Positions 1 through 5,716 of a stretch of DNA of 5,716 nt are shown piece after piece. The notes beneath the pieces were generated by a model. The model was not told the DNA's origin, searched no databases, and saw only the letters and a list, made by a program, of their open reading frames with translations. The position numbers and the translations under genes were made by a program. Each line of letters begins with the position of its first letter. The first letter of the stretch is position 1. Source of the DNA: Pseudomonadota bacterium (GTDB taxonomy: Bacteria > Pseudomonadota > Alphaproteobacteria > Rhizobiales > Hyphomicrobiaceae). The DNA lies in assembly GCA_003242645.1 (NCBI GenBank), contig QGVC01000230.1, forward strand, positions 1 to 5,716. The letters are read 5' to 3'.

Positions 1-213
1 CTCGACCATCTCCGCGATCTGCTCGCGGTAACGGGCAGTGAACCCCTCCGGGTCATGTTGGTACTCACCGGCGCGACTGGCCAGCAGTTTTCGACCGTAC
101 AGTTCCACACGGGCCGCGCGAGCCAGCCCCCAGCAGTCATAAAACACTTGCCCGTCGACTACCTCGCCCCTAGCGCCGTCTTTGTAAACTGCCGTCAAGT
201 ACCGCTCAATCAT
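1..213 (-). CDS. NlpC/P60-family tail peptidase (lambda gpK-like), N-terminal 71 residues, cut by window edge
   Basis: The reading frame stays open from the ATG at 213-211 to the window edge, giving 71 residues without a stop; the rest of the gene lies outside. Residues 25-32 read YDCWGLAR. The D-C-W-G-L pattern with Cys27 is the nucleophile motif of phage tail NlpC/P60 cysteine peptidases, which cut peptidoglycan peptide bonds during DNA entry. The catalytic His and third polar residue would lie further on and cannot be seen. The start is supported by an ATGA overlap with the stop of the DUF1833 gene and by a GGAG eight bases upstream. A peptidase directly after the tape measure/minor tail genes matches the position of gene K in lambda-type tails and of the peptidase in gene transfer agents. 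Family assignment rests on the motif and context; activity is inferred. Confidence 0.82.
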   Translation of the reverse strand, partial: MIERYLTAVYKDGARGEVVDGQVFYDCWGLARAARVELYGRKLLASRAGEYQHDPEGFTARYREQIAEMVE

Positions 214-698
214 TGCGAGAACTCCAGGCACGGGGCCGTGTTGCTATCGTACACCATTCTCGGCCAGCGCATGTCGATCAGGTCGAACAGCCCGGCAGTC
301 ACCTCGATATGATCCATCTGCGCGGTATACCGGCGAGCGATCAGGTAGAGCGGCGGCTCTGCCGGCTCCGACAGGTCACTATACAGATAACACCGATAGA
401 TCACACGGACAACAGCCTGTGCCTCCTGCGCCTGCCGCACCAGCCGGGTTGCCTCTGGACGCACCCCGTCAAGCGCGAACGTCAGGTCCTGCGCCCCGGT
501 GGTGTCCCGTTTTGGCAGCGCTATCGCCATGCCAGTCGCCCGGGCCAGCAACTCCCGCCCATCCTCCGTGGTGATAGTGTGGTCCTGATAATCCTTCACC
601 AGCACGATAGGGTCGCTACTCCAAGCTGTGGAGGTCAGCTCTAACGTGTGCAGAATCACGTCCCCGCCCTGTGCGTACACTTGCGCAAGTAATGACAT
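210..698 (-). CDS. DUF1833 family phage minor tail protein, 162 aa
   Basis: The protein begins MSLLAQVYAQGG and is 162 residues long. It looks like the DUF1833 family of small phage tail proteins: an N-terminal stretch on effects, units and values (residues 12-60, ending ARATGMAIALP), a central DLTFALDGV (71-79), a helix over 80-98 (PEATRLVRQAQEAQAVVRV), then beta-rich YRCYLYSD and a C-terminal TAGLFDLIDMRWPRMVYD. The frame is open further upstream, but the ATG at 698 is the real start: a strong GGGAGGT sits five bases before it and the tape measure stop TAA lies two bases upstream. A longer start would run deep into the tape measure gene. It ends in an ATGA overlap with the peptidase gene. 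It occupies the place where lambda has M and L, so a role in the distal tail or hub is likely but inferred. Confidence 0.8.
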   Translation of the reverse strand: MSLLAQVYAQGGDVILHTLELTSTAWSSDPIVLVKDYQDHTITTEDGRELLARATGMAIALPKRDTTGAQDLTFALDGVRPEATRLVRQAQEAQAVVRVIYRCYLYSDLSEPAEPPLYLIARRYTAQMDHIEVTAGLFDLIDMRWPRMVYDSNTAPCLEFSQ

Positions 699-700
699 GC

Positions 701-3514
701 TTACCTCCCTTGTGGCTGCAGGCCGAACTTGCTCTGTACCGCGCTCGCCGTGCGACCACCGGAAGTAAAATCGGCGATCCAAATGTCAATGACGTCTGCG
801 CCATCCTGCCCAGTGGACTGCTCCACTTGTGTGCCAGGCGGGGCGTTGTGGACGTTGACGACTAAGTTAGTGCCAACGTTGTTCGATGGCCGCGATGGGA
901 ACGGGATCACGTTAGGCGGTAGCGCTTGCACCCGCTCCATAACCGCGTCGAGCGTGCGGTCCAGTTTCGCGCTAGTCTCGGCAGTCGTGACGCGCTCTCC
1001 CTTTTTCAAGTACCATGTGCCATCCTCGGGAACCGACATGATGCCGTCGTGCGCCTGGCCCTGAATCGCTGCCACGTTCGCCATACCGGCCGCAATAGCT
1101 GCGCTAGCAGCTGCCACACCGAGGGCCGGGCCGACAACGGGAATGCCTGCCATAGCTGCATAAGCGGCGGTAGCTGCTCGGTAGGTGTTGATAGTGGCCT
1201 CAGCGATAGCGGCTGCCTTGCCGATTGCCCGCGCCTTGGAGCTTTCGCTTTTCTGGAGCGCGGACATTTGTCTGAAAAAGTCACCGGCCAGACCCAGCGA
1301 TGCCATTTGCCGGGCCTTCTCAATCTCCGCTAGCTTGGCCTCATGCTCCCGCTTAAGCGCTTCCTCCTGTGCGTCCCACTGAGCATTCAGGTCAGCTCGT
1401 TCCGCGCGGAACTTGTTCAGCATCTCCAGTTGGGCGTCATACCACGCCTGGAGCTGTTCCTGCGCTTTGTCGATTCTCAGCAGTTCGCCATACGCCCCGC
1501 CGACTTCTGGGGCAAGGCCGCCGAACTCTGGTGCCGCTGTGAAAGCTGCTTCTGCCACCCGGCGGACCATTTCTGCGTATTCGTCGCTGGCAATGCGCGT
1601 TGACGCGGCCATAGCGTCCAGCACAGCAATGCGCTCACGGAACTCATCGGTCAACCTTTCTTCTTCCGTGCGCAGGTCTCTCACCAGCCGCCGATAGGCT
1701 TCTTCCTCCGCTTTTGCCTTTTCCAGCCCCGCTATGGTGTCGAGAAGACTTTGGGCATATTCCAGTTGCGCGGCTGTTGCGCCCTGCATCGCGAGGTCGT
1801 AAAGCTTAACCTCCTCGGCAGTCATGCCCCACGTTGCGACGGCACGTTCAAGGGCCGACAGCTCGTTGCGGATATTCTCAAGGCGCTTCTTTTCGGCTTC
1901 TGCCGCTGCCTTCTGCGCGTCGGTCAGCTCGACTGTCTCGTTTGCTAGGTTGCTGACTTCGCCCGCAAGGTCGCTTATGCCGGAGCTGGCCTCCTTTGCC
2001 TGCTTGCCCACATTGGCAAACATCTCGGCATAGATATTGTTGACGAATTCCACTTCAGCAGCGGTCTCGGCGCGGATTTGCTCGAGCGTAGCCTTGTGCT
2101 CGGCAGCGATCGCGCCACGGATACCAGCAAACTCGGTCTTGATGCTGTCAGCCAACCCCTCGAATCCGAGGAACTTCAGCGTGTCGCGCCCGAGCCCTGA
2201 CATCCACTCAAGAAAGTCGGCGATAGAGCCACGGATAGCGTCGATCGGGTTCGTAACGGCGAACTTGATCCTCTCGCCCAACTCACGGAAGAAGCCGCCG
2301 ATCCGGATGGCCATCGTGTGCAGGCCACCCATCAGAGCAATCCCTGCTTTCTCTACGACCTCGAACTGTTCGCGTAGGTAGGTGCCGATCTGCCAACCAG
2401 CAAACGCCGCTCCGACCGCCCCAAGCGCGGTGTTCATACTCCACAGCCGCGCTGTGGTGACAGCTACCTGGGAGCTGAACGCCGCAAGCACACCTTGGTA
2501 TGCGGTTGTTGCGGCGGCAGCGGCAGCCTTAGCGACGGGAATGGCGCGAACGGCAACAACGTAGGCCGCAGCTATCTTCGCTCCCGTGGTCAGCGCCCTA
2601 ATATACGGACCCCAGTCGGTATCACGGATGGCGTCAGCAATCTTAACCAAGCGCTCTGCAAACTCCTGGCTGATCCCGTTCGCCTGGTCATAGACGCCCA
2701 CGGCCTGCAATATGGAATTACGAAGCAGCAGGAAGCCGTCACTGATGGTGGCGGGCATGGATTCTGCTGTCTGCTCCAGCATCTCCATGTTTTTGACCAG
2801 GGCATTGAATATCACGTCAGCAGTGATGCGCCCTTCTTTCGCCACCTCCCGTAGCTGCGTGACATTGACGCCCAATTCTTCGGCCAGCAGGCTAGCAATC
2901 GTGCTGCCGTAGTTCAGGACGTTCTGCAATTCCTGCCCGCGCAGCGACCCTTCTGCCATTGCGCGGTTCAAACTGTCCTGCACCATCTGGGCCTGGTGCC
3001 CTTTAGCGCCCGACACAACGAGGGCATTGTTCAGTGCGGAGGTGTAGTCGAGTTGCTGCTTTGTGGACTTACCCAACGCGGAGAGGATAAAGGCGTTCTG
3101 CGCGAAACCCTGTGCTGTTAACTCAAGACTAGAGTACGTGGTCCGAGCGATATCCGCCAACCGCTTCATCACCGCAACAGCATCGTCCTGCGCGCTGACG
3201 TTGACGCGCACAAGGCTGGTCATATCGGACCACGAGTCGGCGTATTGGGCGAGCGCTCGGACGCTAAAGACGGCGGCGAGGCTAGTGGCTACGGGTTTGA
3301 TGGCGGATGCCAGGGCTCTTATTGATCGGGCGGCGCGGTCGCTTTCGCGCGTTACTTCGGAGAGGGATCTGCTACTAGACTTGGAGGTCCGGTCGAGCTG
3401 CCCGGATGCAGTTTCAGCGTTCTTTGCGCTGTCGGCGAGTCGACCGAGCGAGGACGAAGCGCGGTCGATGTTGTCTATCCCATCTACGCGCAAACCAAGG
3501 GCGGCTGCTTCCAC
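701..3514 (-). CDS. Tape measure protein (tail length ruler), 937 aa, GTG start
   Basis: This is the longest gene of the window and lies directly after the G/GT chaperones, as tape measure genes do. Residues 1-70 are polar and probably helical; 85-275 contain the conserved tape-measure N-terminal region (AQYADSWSDM, QMVQDSLNRAMAEGSLRGQEL, EEGRI-like VAKEGRITADVIFNAL). Hydrophobic, Ala-rich stretches lie at about 311-375 and 391-420, and another at 765-818 (TINTYRAATAAYAAMAGIPVVGPALG). Residues 470-735 are charged and likely coiled coil. Residues 822-843 (HDGIMSVPEDGTWYLKKGERV) are the typical C-terminal end motif of lambda-type tape measures. At the commonly cited 0.15 nm per residue the tail would be about 140 nm (an estimate). 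I see no lysozyme or peptidase domain inside it. The GTG start shares its G with the TAG of the GT frame and has AGAGGGG nine bases upstream. Confidence 0.95.
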   Translation of the reverse strand: MEAAALGLRVDGIDNIDRASSSLGRLADSAKNAETASGQLDRTSKSSSRSLSEVTRESDRAARSIRALASAIKPVATSLAAVFSVRALAQYADSWSDMTSLVRVNVSAQDDAVAVMKRLADIARTTYSSLELTAQGFAQNAFILSALGKSTKQQLDYTSALNNALVVSGAKGHQAQMVQDSLNRAMAEGSLRGQELQNVLNYGSTIASLLAEELGVNVTQLREVAKEGRITADVIFNALVKNMEMLEQTAESMPATISDGFLLLRNSILQAVGVYDQANGISQEFAERLVKIADAIRDTDWGPYIRALTTGAKIAAAYVVAVRAIPVAKAAAAAATTAYQGVLAAFSSQVAVTTARLWSMNTALGAVGAAFAGWQIGTYLREQFEVVEKAGIALMGGLHTMAIRIGGFFRELGERIKFAVTNPIDAIRGSIADFLEWMSGLGRDTLKFLGFEGLADSIKTEFAGIRGAIAAEHKATLEQIRAETAAEVEFVNNIYAEMFANVGKQAKEASSGISDLAGEVSNLANETVELTDAQKAAAEAEKKRLENIRNELSALERAVATWGMTAEEVKLYDLAMQGATAAQLEYAQSLLDTIAGLEKAKAEEEAYRRLVRDLRTEEERLTDEFRERIAVLDAMAASTRIASDEYAEMVRRVAEAAFTAAPEFGGLAPEVGGAYGELLRIDKAQEQLQAWYDAQLEMLNKFRAERADLNAQWDAQEEALKREHEAKLAEIEKARQMASLGLAGDFFRQMSALQKSESSKARAIGKAAAIAEATINTYRAATAAYAAMAGIPVVGPALGVAAASAAIAAGMANVAAIQGQAHDGIMSVPEDGTWYLKKGERVTTAETSAKLDRTLDAVMERVQALPPNVIPFPSRPSNNVGTNLVVNVHNAPPGTQVEQSTGQDGADVIDIWIADFTSGGRTASAVQSKFGLQPQGR
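703..710 (-). promoter_or_regulatory. Ribosome binding site that fixes the start of the DUF1833 gene
   Basis: AGGGAGGT on the minus strand with five bases between GGAGG and the ATG at 698. It overlaps the tape measure stop codon TAA (703-701), so termination and re-initiation are likely coupled. It rules out the upstream ATG at 782. Confidence 0.75.
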
Positions 3515-4250
3515 TACTTATTACCCCTCTGATCAGCATATCGGGCCTCTACAGCCTCAAGATACGCCCTGTCCATAGTCTTAATTATCCGATGAAAATC
3601 GGAGAAACGCCCGAATCCCTCACGATCGTAATACTGCCTAATTGCAGTCCATGGGATAGGACAGCCTGCCTGCCGTTCGCCGCTCAAGTCCCAGAAGGCC
3701 TCCCAGTAGAACAACTCTACGTCATGCAGTTCTGGCGGGATGAGCCCCTGCGGAACCTCTACCCCAAAGTGCCGATAAGCCGCAATCAGCTTACCGGCAT
3801 CTGGGTTAGCGACTGCCCATCGGAGGCAGGCAATTAGTTTTTTGCCACCCCCTCCACGTAGGCATTAGCATTTCTGTCGAGGGACATAGCGGCATTCAAA
3901 ACCAACATCGTGAAGCGTTCACCCCCGCGGCTCATAATGTATTGCCGCGCCCGCTCTTTGGAATACTCTAGCGGCTCGCCGTTGTGCGTGATGCCCCGCC
4001 AGTCTCTGAGCACTTCCTCGACTAGCACTTCTTTTGTAATTTCGGCCAACTGGTCATCACTAAGCGGTTGGCCTTTGTTCTTGGCGCGGGCTTGCGCCTG
4101 CTTCTGTTTGATCAGTTTTCGGGCACCTTCGGCCTGCATGCCAGTGACCAAAAACTCTACGCCGGGGGCTTCGTCACCGGCAGGCACCCACTCGCCTTTG
4201 TCGATGATGTTGAGGGCTTCGTCAGACAGTACAAGGTCATTAATATCCAT
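3514..4250 (-). CDS. Frameshifted tail assembly chaperone (lambda gpGT-like), about 245 aa by -1 slip
   Basis: The frame -1 to the G-like gene is open from the slippery site (first new codon CTA at 3837-3835) to TAG at 3516-3514, adding 107 residues to the 138 of the short form. The added part begins LIACLRWAVANPDAGK, continues with ELFYWEAFWDLSGERQAG and IPWTAIRQYYDREGF, and ends in EARYADQRGNK. It has no ATG, GTG or TTG with a good ribosome site near its beginning; the only start-like codon that gives a sizeable product is a TTG at 3714, which would remove 41 residues of open frame. In lambda the T part binds tube subunits and brings them to the tape measure. The FYWEAFW stretch resembles the C-terminal partner of other phage chaperone pairs. 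The shift is inferred from the sequence signals described for 3770-3855 and from the general conservation of this mechanism in dsDNA phage tails. Confidence 0.85.
3770..3855 (-). promoter_or_regulatory. Programmed -1 ribosomal frameshift signal in the tail chaperone gene
   Basis: On the minus strand, in order: a Shine-Dalgarno-like GGAGG (3855-3851, within GGAGGGGG); seven bases; the heptamer A AAA AAC (3843-3837) in the correct X XXY YYZ phase with zero-frame codons gcA AAA AAC; the zero-frame stop TAA (3836-3834); then seven bases after the heptamer a small hairpin, CTGCC (3829-3825) pairing with GGCAG (3817-3813) across a 7-nt loop. Further on, 3799-3789 pairs with 3780-3770: 11 base pairs, one of them G-U, around an 8-nt loop. 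The layout resembles the E. coli dnaX cassette (upstream SD-like element, A-rich slip site, downstream stem). Which hairpin stimulates the shift, and its efficiency, cannot be judged from sequence alone. Confidence 0.82.
3834..4250 (-). CDS. Tail assembly chaperone, short form (lambda gpG-like), 138 aa
   Basis: The gene lies between the tail tube gene and the tape measure gene, the fixed place of the G-type chaperone in siphophages. The protein has an acidic N-terminus, PGVEFLVTGM (residues 29-38), a Lys/Arg/Gln-rich helix at 44-60, and a helical second half with EEVLRDWRGI (78-87), GEPLEYSKERARQYI and a Met/Leu-rich helix at 110-123. I recognise this as a proteobacterial phage tail-assembly-chaperone type. 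In lambda the equivalent protein coats the tape measure protein and prevents its aggregation. The ATG has GAGGT eight bases upstream. The last sense codons GCA AAA AAC form the slippery site and the zero-frame stop TAA follows at once, so this 138-residue product is the majority form and a minority continues into the next frame. It follows a 73-nt gap holding a strong hairpin. Confidence 0.88.
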   Translation of the reverse strand: MDINDLVLSDEALNIIDKGEWVPAGDEAPGVEFLVTGMQAEGARKLIKQKQAQARAKNKGQPLSDDQLAEITKEVLVEEVLRDWRGITHNGEPLEYSKERARQYIMSRGGERFTMLVLNAAMSLDRNANAYVEGVAKN

Positions 4251-4270
4251 GATTCTATACCTCGGTTCAT

Positions 4271-4314
4271 GCGAGCATCGGGGCGGTTCACCGCCCCTAG
4301 CCCTATTCTCTCGC
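4271..4314 (-). terminator. GC-rich hairpin between the tail tube and chaperone genes; possible attenuator or mRNA-stabilising stem
   Basis: In the only real gap of the operon (4251-4323), bases 4280-4286 and 4291-4297 form a perfect 7-bp stem, GGGGCGG/CCGCCCC, around a 4-nt loop whose end bases can also pair. An outer helix, GCGAG/CTCGC (4314-4310 with 4275-4271), can enclose it with unequal internal loops. No T-run follows, so it is not a classical Rho-independent terminator. Its place after the most highly needed structural gene suggests partial termination or protection of the tube mRNA 3' end, lowering chaperone levels relative to the tube protein. The stem is seen; the function is inferred. 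Confidence 0.5.
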
Positions 4315-4323
4315 GTGAATTCG

Positions 4324-5049
4324 TTATACCGTGATGATCCTGCCGTTCACGGCGATGGAGTAGGTTCGGGTGTACTGATCGTTACGCGCACCGCCGGAAC
4401 GAGCGCCATCCAGCGCAAACCCTTGGAACAGGTCAGTCATGCCAGCGGGCGGCGCAGTGGCGGTGATGTCGCCAGTAGTGGTGCCAGTAGTCTCGATAGC
4501 CTCGCCACCCGGCTCGGCCGCCAGCGTGAACGTGTCGTTAGTCAAAACGGACTCGACGTAGTACACCACACCAGCGGTCAGGCCAGTAGGCAGGGAGGCG
4601 CCCTCGCCAAGTGTGAACATGATGGGCTGGCCGACCTGGAAGCCGTGGTTAGGCCACGTCACAACGCCGGGGTTGGCAATGCTGATCGTGACCAGGGACT
4701 CAGGCGCGCAGTCGGCGCCACGTTCCACTCGGAATGCATACGGACGGCAGTTGTCTTCAATGGCCTCGCGAAACTTCCTCTGGCCCGGGTCCAGATGCAG
4801 CGGGATGAAGACGTTGGTCATCGTGCCGCCGTTACGAGTGCCCTTGGCTTTCAGCACCCAGTCAGAATTGATCAATTCGTACTCGTTGACGGTCTGCTCG
4901 GCCCCGAGTTCGCCAACGTTAAACAGGCCTTTGATTTCAATCCAGTTGATCCCCTGGAAGTCCTCGGGAGTTACTTCTAGCTTGGCTGGCACCGGATTTT
5001 CGGAGATGAAAATCTTGGTGCCCGCCATGGTATAGATCATTTCGCTCAT
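4324..5049 (-). CDS. Major tail tube protein with inserted beta-rich domain, 241 aa
   Basis: The protein shows the tail-tube layout: an N-terminal strand TMAGTKIFISENP (residues 7-19), WIEIKGLFNVGELGAEQTVNEYEL (36-59), then WVLKAKGTRNGGTMTNVFI (64-82), a helix DPGQRKFREAIEDNCRPYAFRVE (87-109), and the C-terminal FQGFALDGARSGGARNDQYTRTYSIAVNGRIITV (208-241). The 'I..v..lgefG' and 'kg.rn.G' patterns and the late 'd.y.r.y.i.vng.i' are typical of lambda gpV-like/YSD1-like tube proteins. Between the helix and the last strands is an extra block, about residues 119-198, described separately. Subunits stack as hexameric rings to form the tube. The ATG at 5049 has AGGAG eight bases upstream, which favours it over ATG codons at residues 4 and 8. 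It follows the small basic protein gene by 5 nt. Confidence 0.9.
   Translation of the reverse strand: MSEMIYTMAGTKIFISENPVPAKLEVTPEDFQGINWIEIKGLFNVGELGAEQTVNEYELINSDWVLKAKGTRNGGTMTNVFIPLHLDPGQRKFREAIEDNCRPYAFRVERGADCAPESLVTISIANPGVVTWPNHGFQVGQPIMFTLGEGASLPTGLTAGVVYYVESVLTNDTFTLAAEPGGEAIETTGTTTGDITATAPPAGMTDLFQGFALDGARSGGARNDQYTRTYSIAVNGRIITV
4456..4695 (-). other. Inserted beta-sandwich-like domain within the tail tube protein (residues ~119-198)
   Basis: Residues 119-198 interrupt the tube fold between the conserved helix/strand and the C-terminal strands. They contain PGVVTWPNHGFQVGQPIMF (127-145), LPTGLTAGVVYYV (153-165), TNDTFTLAAEPGGEAI (170-185) and a Thr/Gly-rich tail TTGTTTGDITATA. 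This pattern (v.w.nHGf..G..v.f, lPtGl..G..YyV, n.F.la..pgG.ai) recurs in many phage structural proteins and is often hit by ubiquitin-activating-enzyme E1 FCCH-type profiles; it has nothing to do with ubiquitin here. It probably stands out from the tube surface. Borders are approximate. Confidence 0.72.
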
Positions 5050-5054
5050 TGGTA

Positions 5055-5273
5055 TTACTCCTGCGCAGTTTTGATCGAACCGACCCTCATTCCGGCAGCA
5101 CCGGACTTACGTTTTGCCACTGCCTTCTTGCGGTCGACAGTAGCGGTTTTCTTCTTGATGCCTACCAGTTCGGCGGCACCCTTTGCAACATGTACAGCCG
5201 CCTCGCCAACAGCGGAGCGCAGGAGCGCCTCCCGGGCCAGCCTGCGGCGTTCTTCGCACTCTTTGCAGCTCAT
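5055..5273 (-). CDS. Small basic protein of unknown function with N-terminal CxxC, 72 aa
   Basis: I do not recognise a family. The protein starts MSCKECEERRRLAREALL: Cys3 and Cys6 form a CxxC, followed by an Arg-rich helix, an Ala-rich middle (residues 20-38) and a Lys-rich tail (KKKTATVDRKKAVAKRK, 40-56). I count 18 Lys/Arg against 8 Asp/Glu. It has no signal peptide or membrane segment. The ATG at 5273 is chosen because it makes an ATGA overlap with the stop of the terminator-like gene and has a strong GGAGG (5286-5282) eight bases upstream; a TTG at 5312 would add 13 residues but would bury that ribosome site. With only one CxxC, a zinc site would need a dimer or partner. Its tight place between terminator and tube genes implies co-translation in tail assembly; nucleic-acid or tape-measure contact is only a guess. 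Confidence 0.8.
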   Translation of the reverse strand: MSCKECEERRRLAREALLRSAVGEAAVHVAKGAAELVGIKKKTATVDRKKAVAKRKSGAAGMRVGSIKTAQE

Positions 5274-5698
5274 GCAACTGTCCTCCACGGGATTGAAACC
5301 GGGATAGTCCAATAGCCATTGTCCTCGTAACCCGGCTGCACATGCGGCTGTGCGGTTACTTTCACACAGACATTATCATACCGCATTTCCGTTCCGTCAG
5401 CGAAATGCTCGGCAATGGTTCCTGCATATTGGCTATAGACCGGCATGCTACAACCTTCCGTCATCGGATGCACCAGGGTGAGTATCAAGGTTCCGGTACG
5501 GATGTGCGGCTTGCCGGTGGCGATCTGGACTGGTACAGGGTCAACGGTGACGGTGCCGATGCGGATATAGGGTTGCAGCTGGCCGTTAGCGTGCGGGACC
5601 GTGAACGTCTCGGCCGGCCACGCTTTTGCGAAGTCGAGAGGAATCGTGTCGATGCGCGACTTCAGGGCGAGCCATATCTTCGCCTCAACGGTTGGCAT
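5270..5698 (-). CDS. Tail terminator-like protein (DUF4128 type), 142 aa
   Basis: A 142-residue protein beginning MPTVEAKIWLALKSRID. The N-terminal helix, followed by strands with QPYIRIGTVTVDPVPVQI (residues 42-59), the hairpin HIRTGTLILTLVHPM (65-79), a helix YAGTIAEHFADGTEM (91-105) and a last strand YWTIPVSIPWR (129-139), fits the small alpha/beta fold of tail terminators (lambda gpU, DUF4128), which cap the tube and form the head-joining surface. Length and position just before the tube gene agree. The start ATG is preceded by an almost perfect ribosome site, AGGAGGTGA, with six bases between GGAGG and ATG, the strongest in the window. Its TGA overlaps the ATG of the next gene (ATGA). 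Family call is from pattern memory, supported by context. Confidence 0.8.
   Translation of the reverse strand: MPTVEAKIWLALKSRIDTIPLDFAKAWPAETFTVPHANGQLQPYIRIGTVTVDPVPVQIATGKPHIRTGTLILTLVHPMTEGCSMPVYSQYAGTIAEHFADGTEMRYDNVCVKVTAQPHVQPGYEDNGYWTIPVSIPWRTVA
5282..5286 (-). promoter_or_regulatory. Ribosome binding site that fixes the start of the 72-aa basic protein
   Basis: GGAGG on the minus strand, eight bases before the ATG at 5273. It lies inside the end of the terminator-like gene and downstream of the alternative TTG at 5312, so it supports the shorter form. Confidence 0.7.
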
Positions 5699-5701
5699 TC
5701 T

Positions 5702-5710
5702 TCACCTCCT
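5702..5710 (-). promoter_or_regulatory. Strong ribosome binding site of the terminator-like gene
   Basis: AGGAGGTGA on the minus strand is a nine-base match to the 16S rRNA 3' end, six bases (from GGAGG) before the ATG at 5698. The embedded TGA (5704-5702) or the TAG at 5713-5711 could be the stop of the preceding gene, which lies outside the window. Confidence 0.7.
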
Positions 5711-5716
5711 CTACGG

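Noticed and set aside
213..644. Plus-strand frame antisense to the DUF1833 gene (and similar plus-strand frames across 671-3578)
   Set aside because: All lie opposite supported genes, have no domain or spacing consistent with an operon, and look like composition-driven shadows.
210..782. 190-residue version of the DUF1833 protein
   Set aside because: It would overlap the tape measure gene by about 80 nt and its first 28 residues are an Arg-rich shadow; the strong ribosome site fixes the start at 698.
1006..1323. 105-codon minus-strand frame inside the tape measure gene
   Set aside because: It is an out-of-phase shadow, rich in Arg/Pro/Trp, with no domain; the tape measure frame at the same place carries the conserved C-terminal hydrophobic region.
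3514..3714. Independent 66-residue gene from TTG at 3714
   Set aside because: The same frame stays open for 41 more codons back to the slippery site and the extra residues fit the protein; TTG has no good ribosome site. It is better explained as part of the frameshift product.
4271..4314. Classical Rho-independent terminator
   Set aside because: The stem is good but no run of U follows in either direction, so only a softer role is claimed.
3910..4980. 356-codon open frame on the plus strand, antisense to the chaperone and tube genes
   Set aside because: It opposes two well-supported genes, reads as Ser/Arg/Pro-rich low-quality protein, spans the gap hairpin, and its existence is explained by the codon bias of the true minus-strand frames. 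I see no ribosome site or recognisable domain.

Overview
The window is part of the tail-morphogenesis operon of a long-tailed, non-contractile (siphovirus-type, lambda-like) phage or prophage. Every supported gene lies on the minus strand, so the operon reads from high to low coordinates. The genes are almost back to back: three pairs overlap by 1 or 4 nt, and two more are separated by only 2 or 5 nt. Each gene start is preceded by a Shine-Dalgarno sequence, several of them strong. GC-rich codon use and the protein families point to a proteobacterial host. The sequence alone does not allow a host to be named, or a free phage to be told from a prophage: no integrase, attachment site or host gene is present.

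Layout in the direction of transcription: a tail-terminator-like protein of the DUF4128 type (5698 to 5270); a small, very basic protein of unknown function with an N-terminal CxxC (5273 to 5055); the major tail tube protein, carrying an extra inserted beta-rich domain (5049 to 4324); a 73-nt gap with a GC-rich hairpin; tail assembly chaperone genes of the lambda G / GT type (4250 to 3834, extended to 3514 by a -1 ribosomal frameshift); the tape measure protein (3514 to 701); a DUF1833 tail protein (698 to 210); and the start of an NlpC/P60 cysteine peptidase (213, running off the window at 1).

How they work together: tube protein subunits polymerise around the tape measure protein, which sets tail length. 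The G and GT chaperones hold the tape measure protein and recruit tube subunits. The terminator-like protein caps the tube and makes the head-facing end. DUF1833 and the NlpC/P60 enzyme probably belong to the distal tip, where the peptidase would cut host peptidoglycan.

The most informative point is the frameshift cassette at the end of the G-like gene. It has the slippery heptamer A AAA AAC directly before the zero-frame TAA, a strong Shine-Dalgarno-like GGAGG seven bases upstream, a small hairpin seven bases downstream, and a larger 11-bp hairpin beyond. The downstream reading frame has no plausible start of its own. Second is the domain inserted in the tube protein. Overall this is a recognisable phage tail module. 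I do not see a wholly undescribed system in it.
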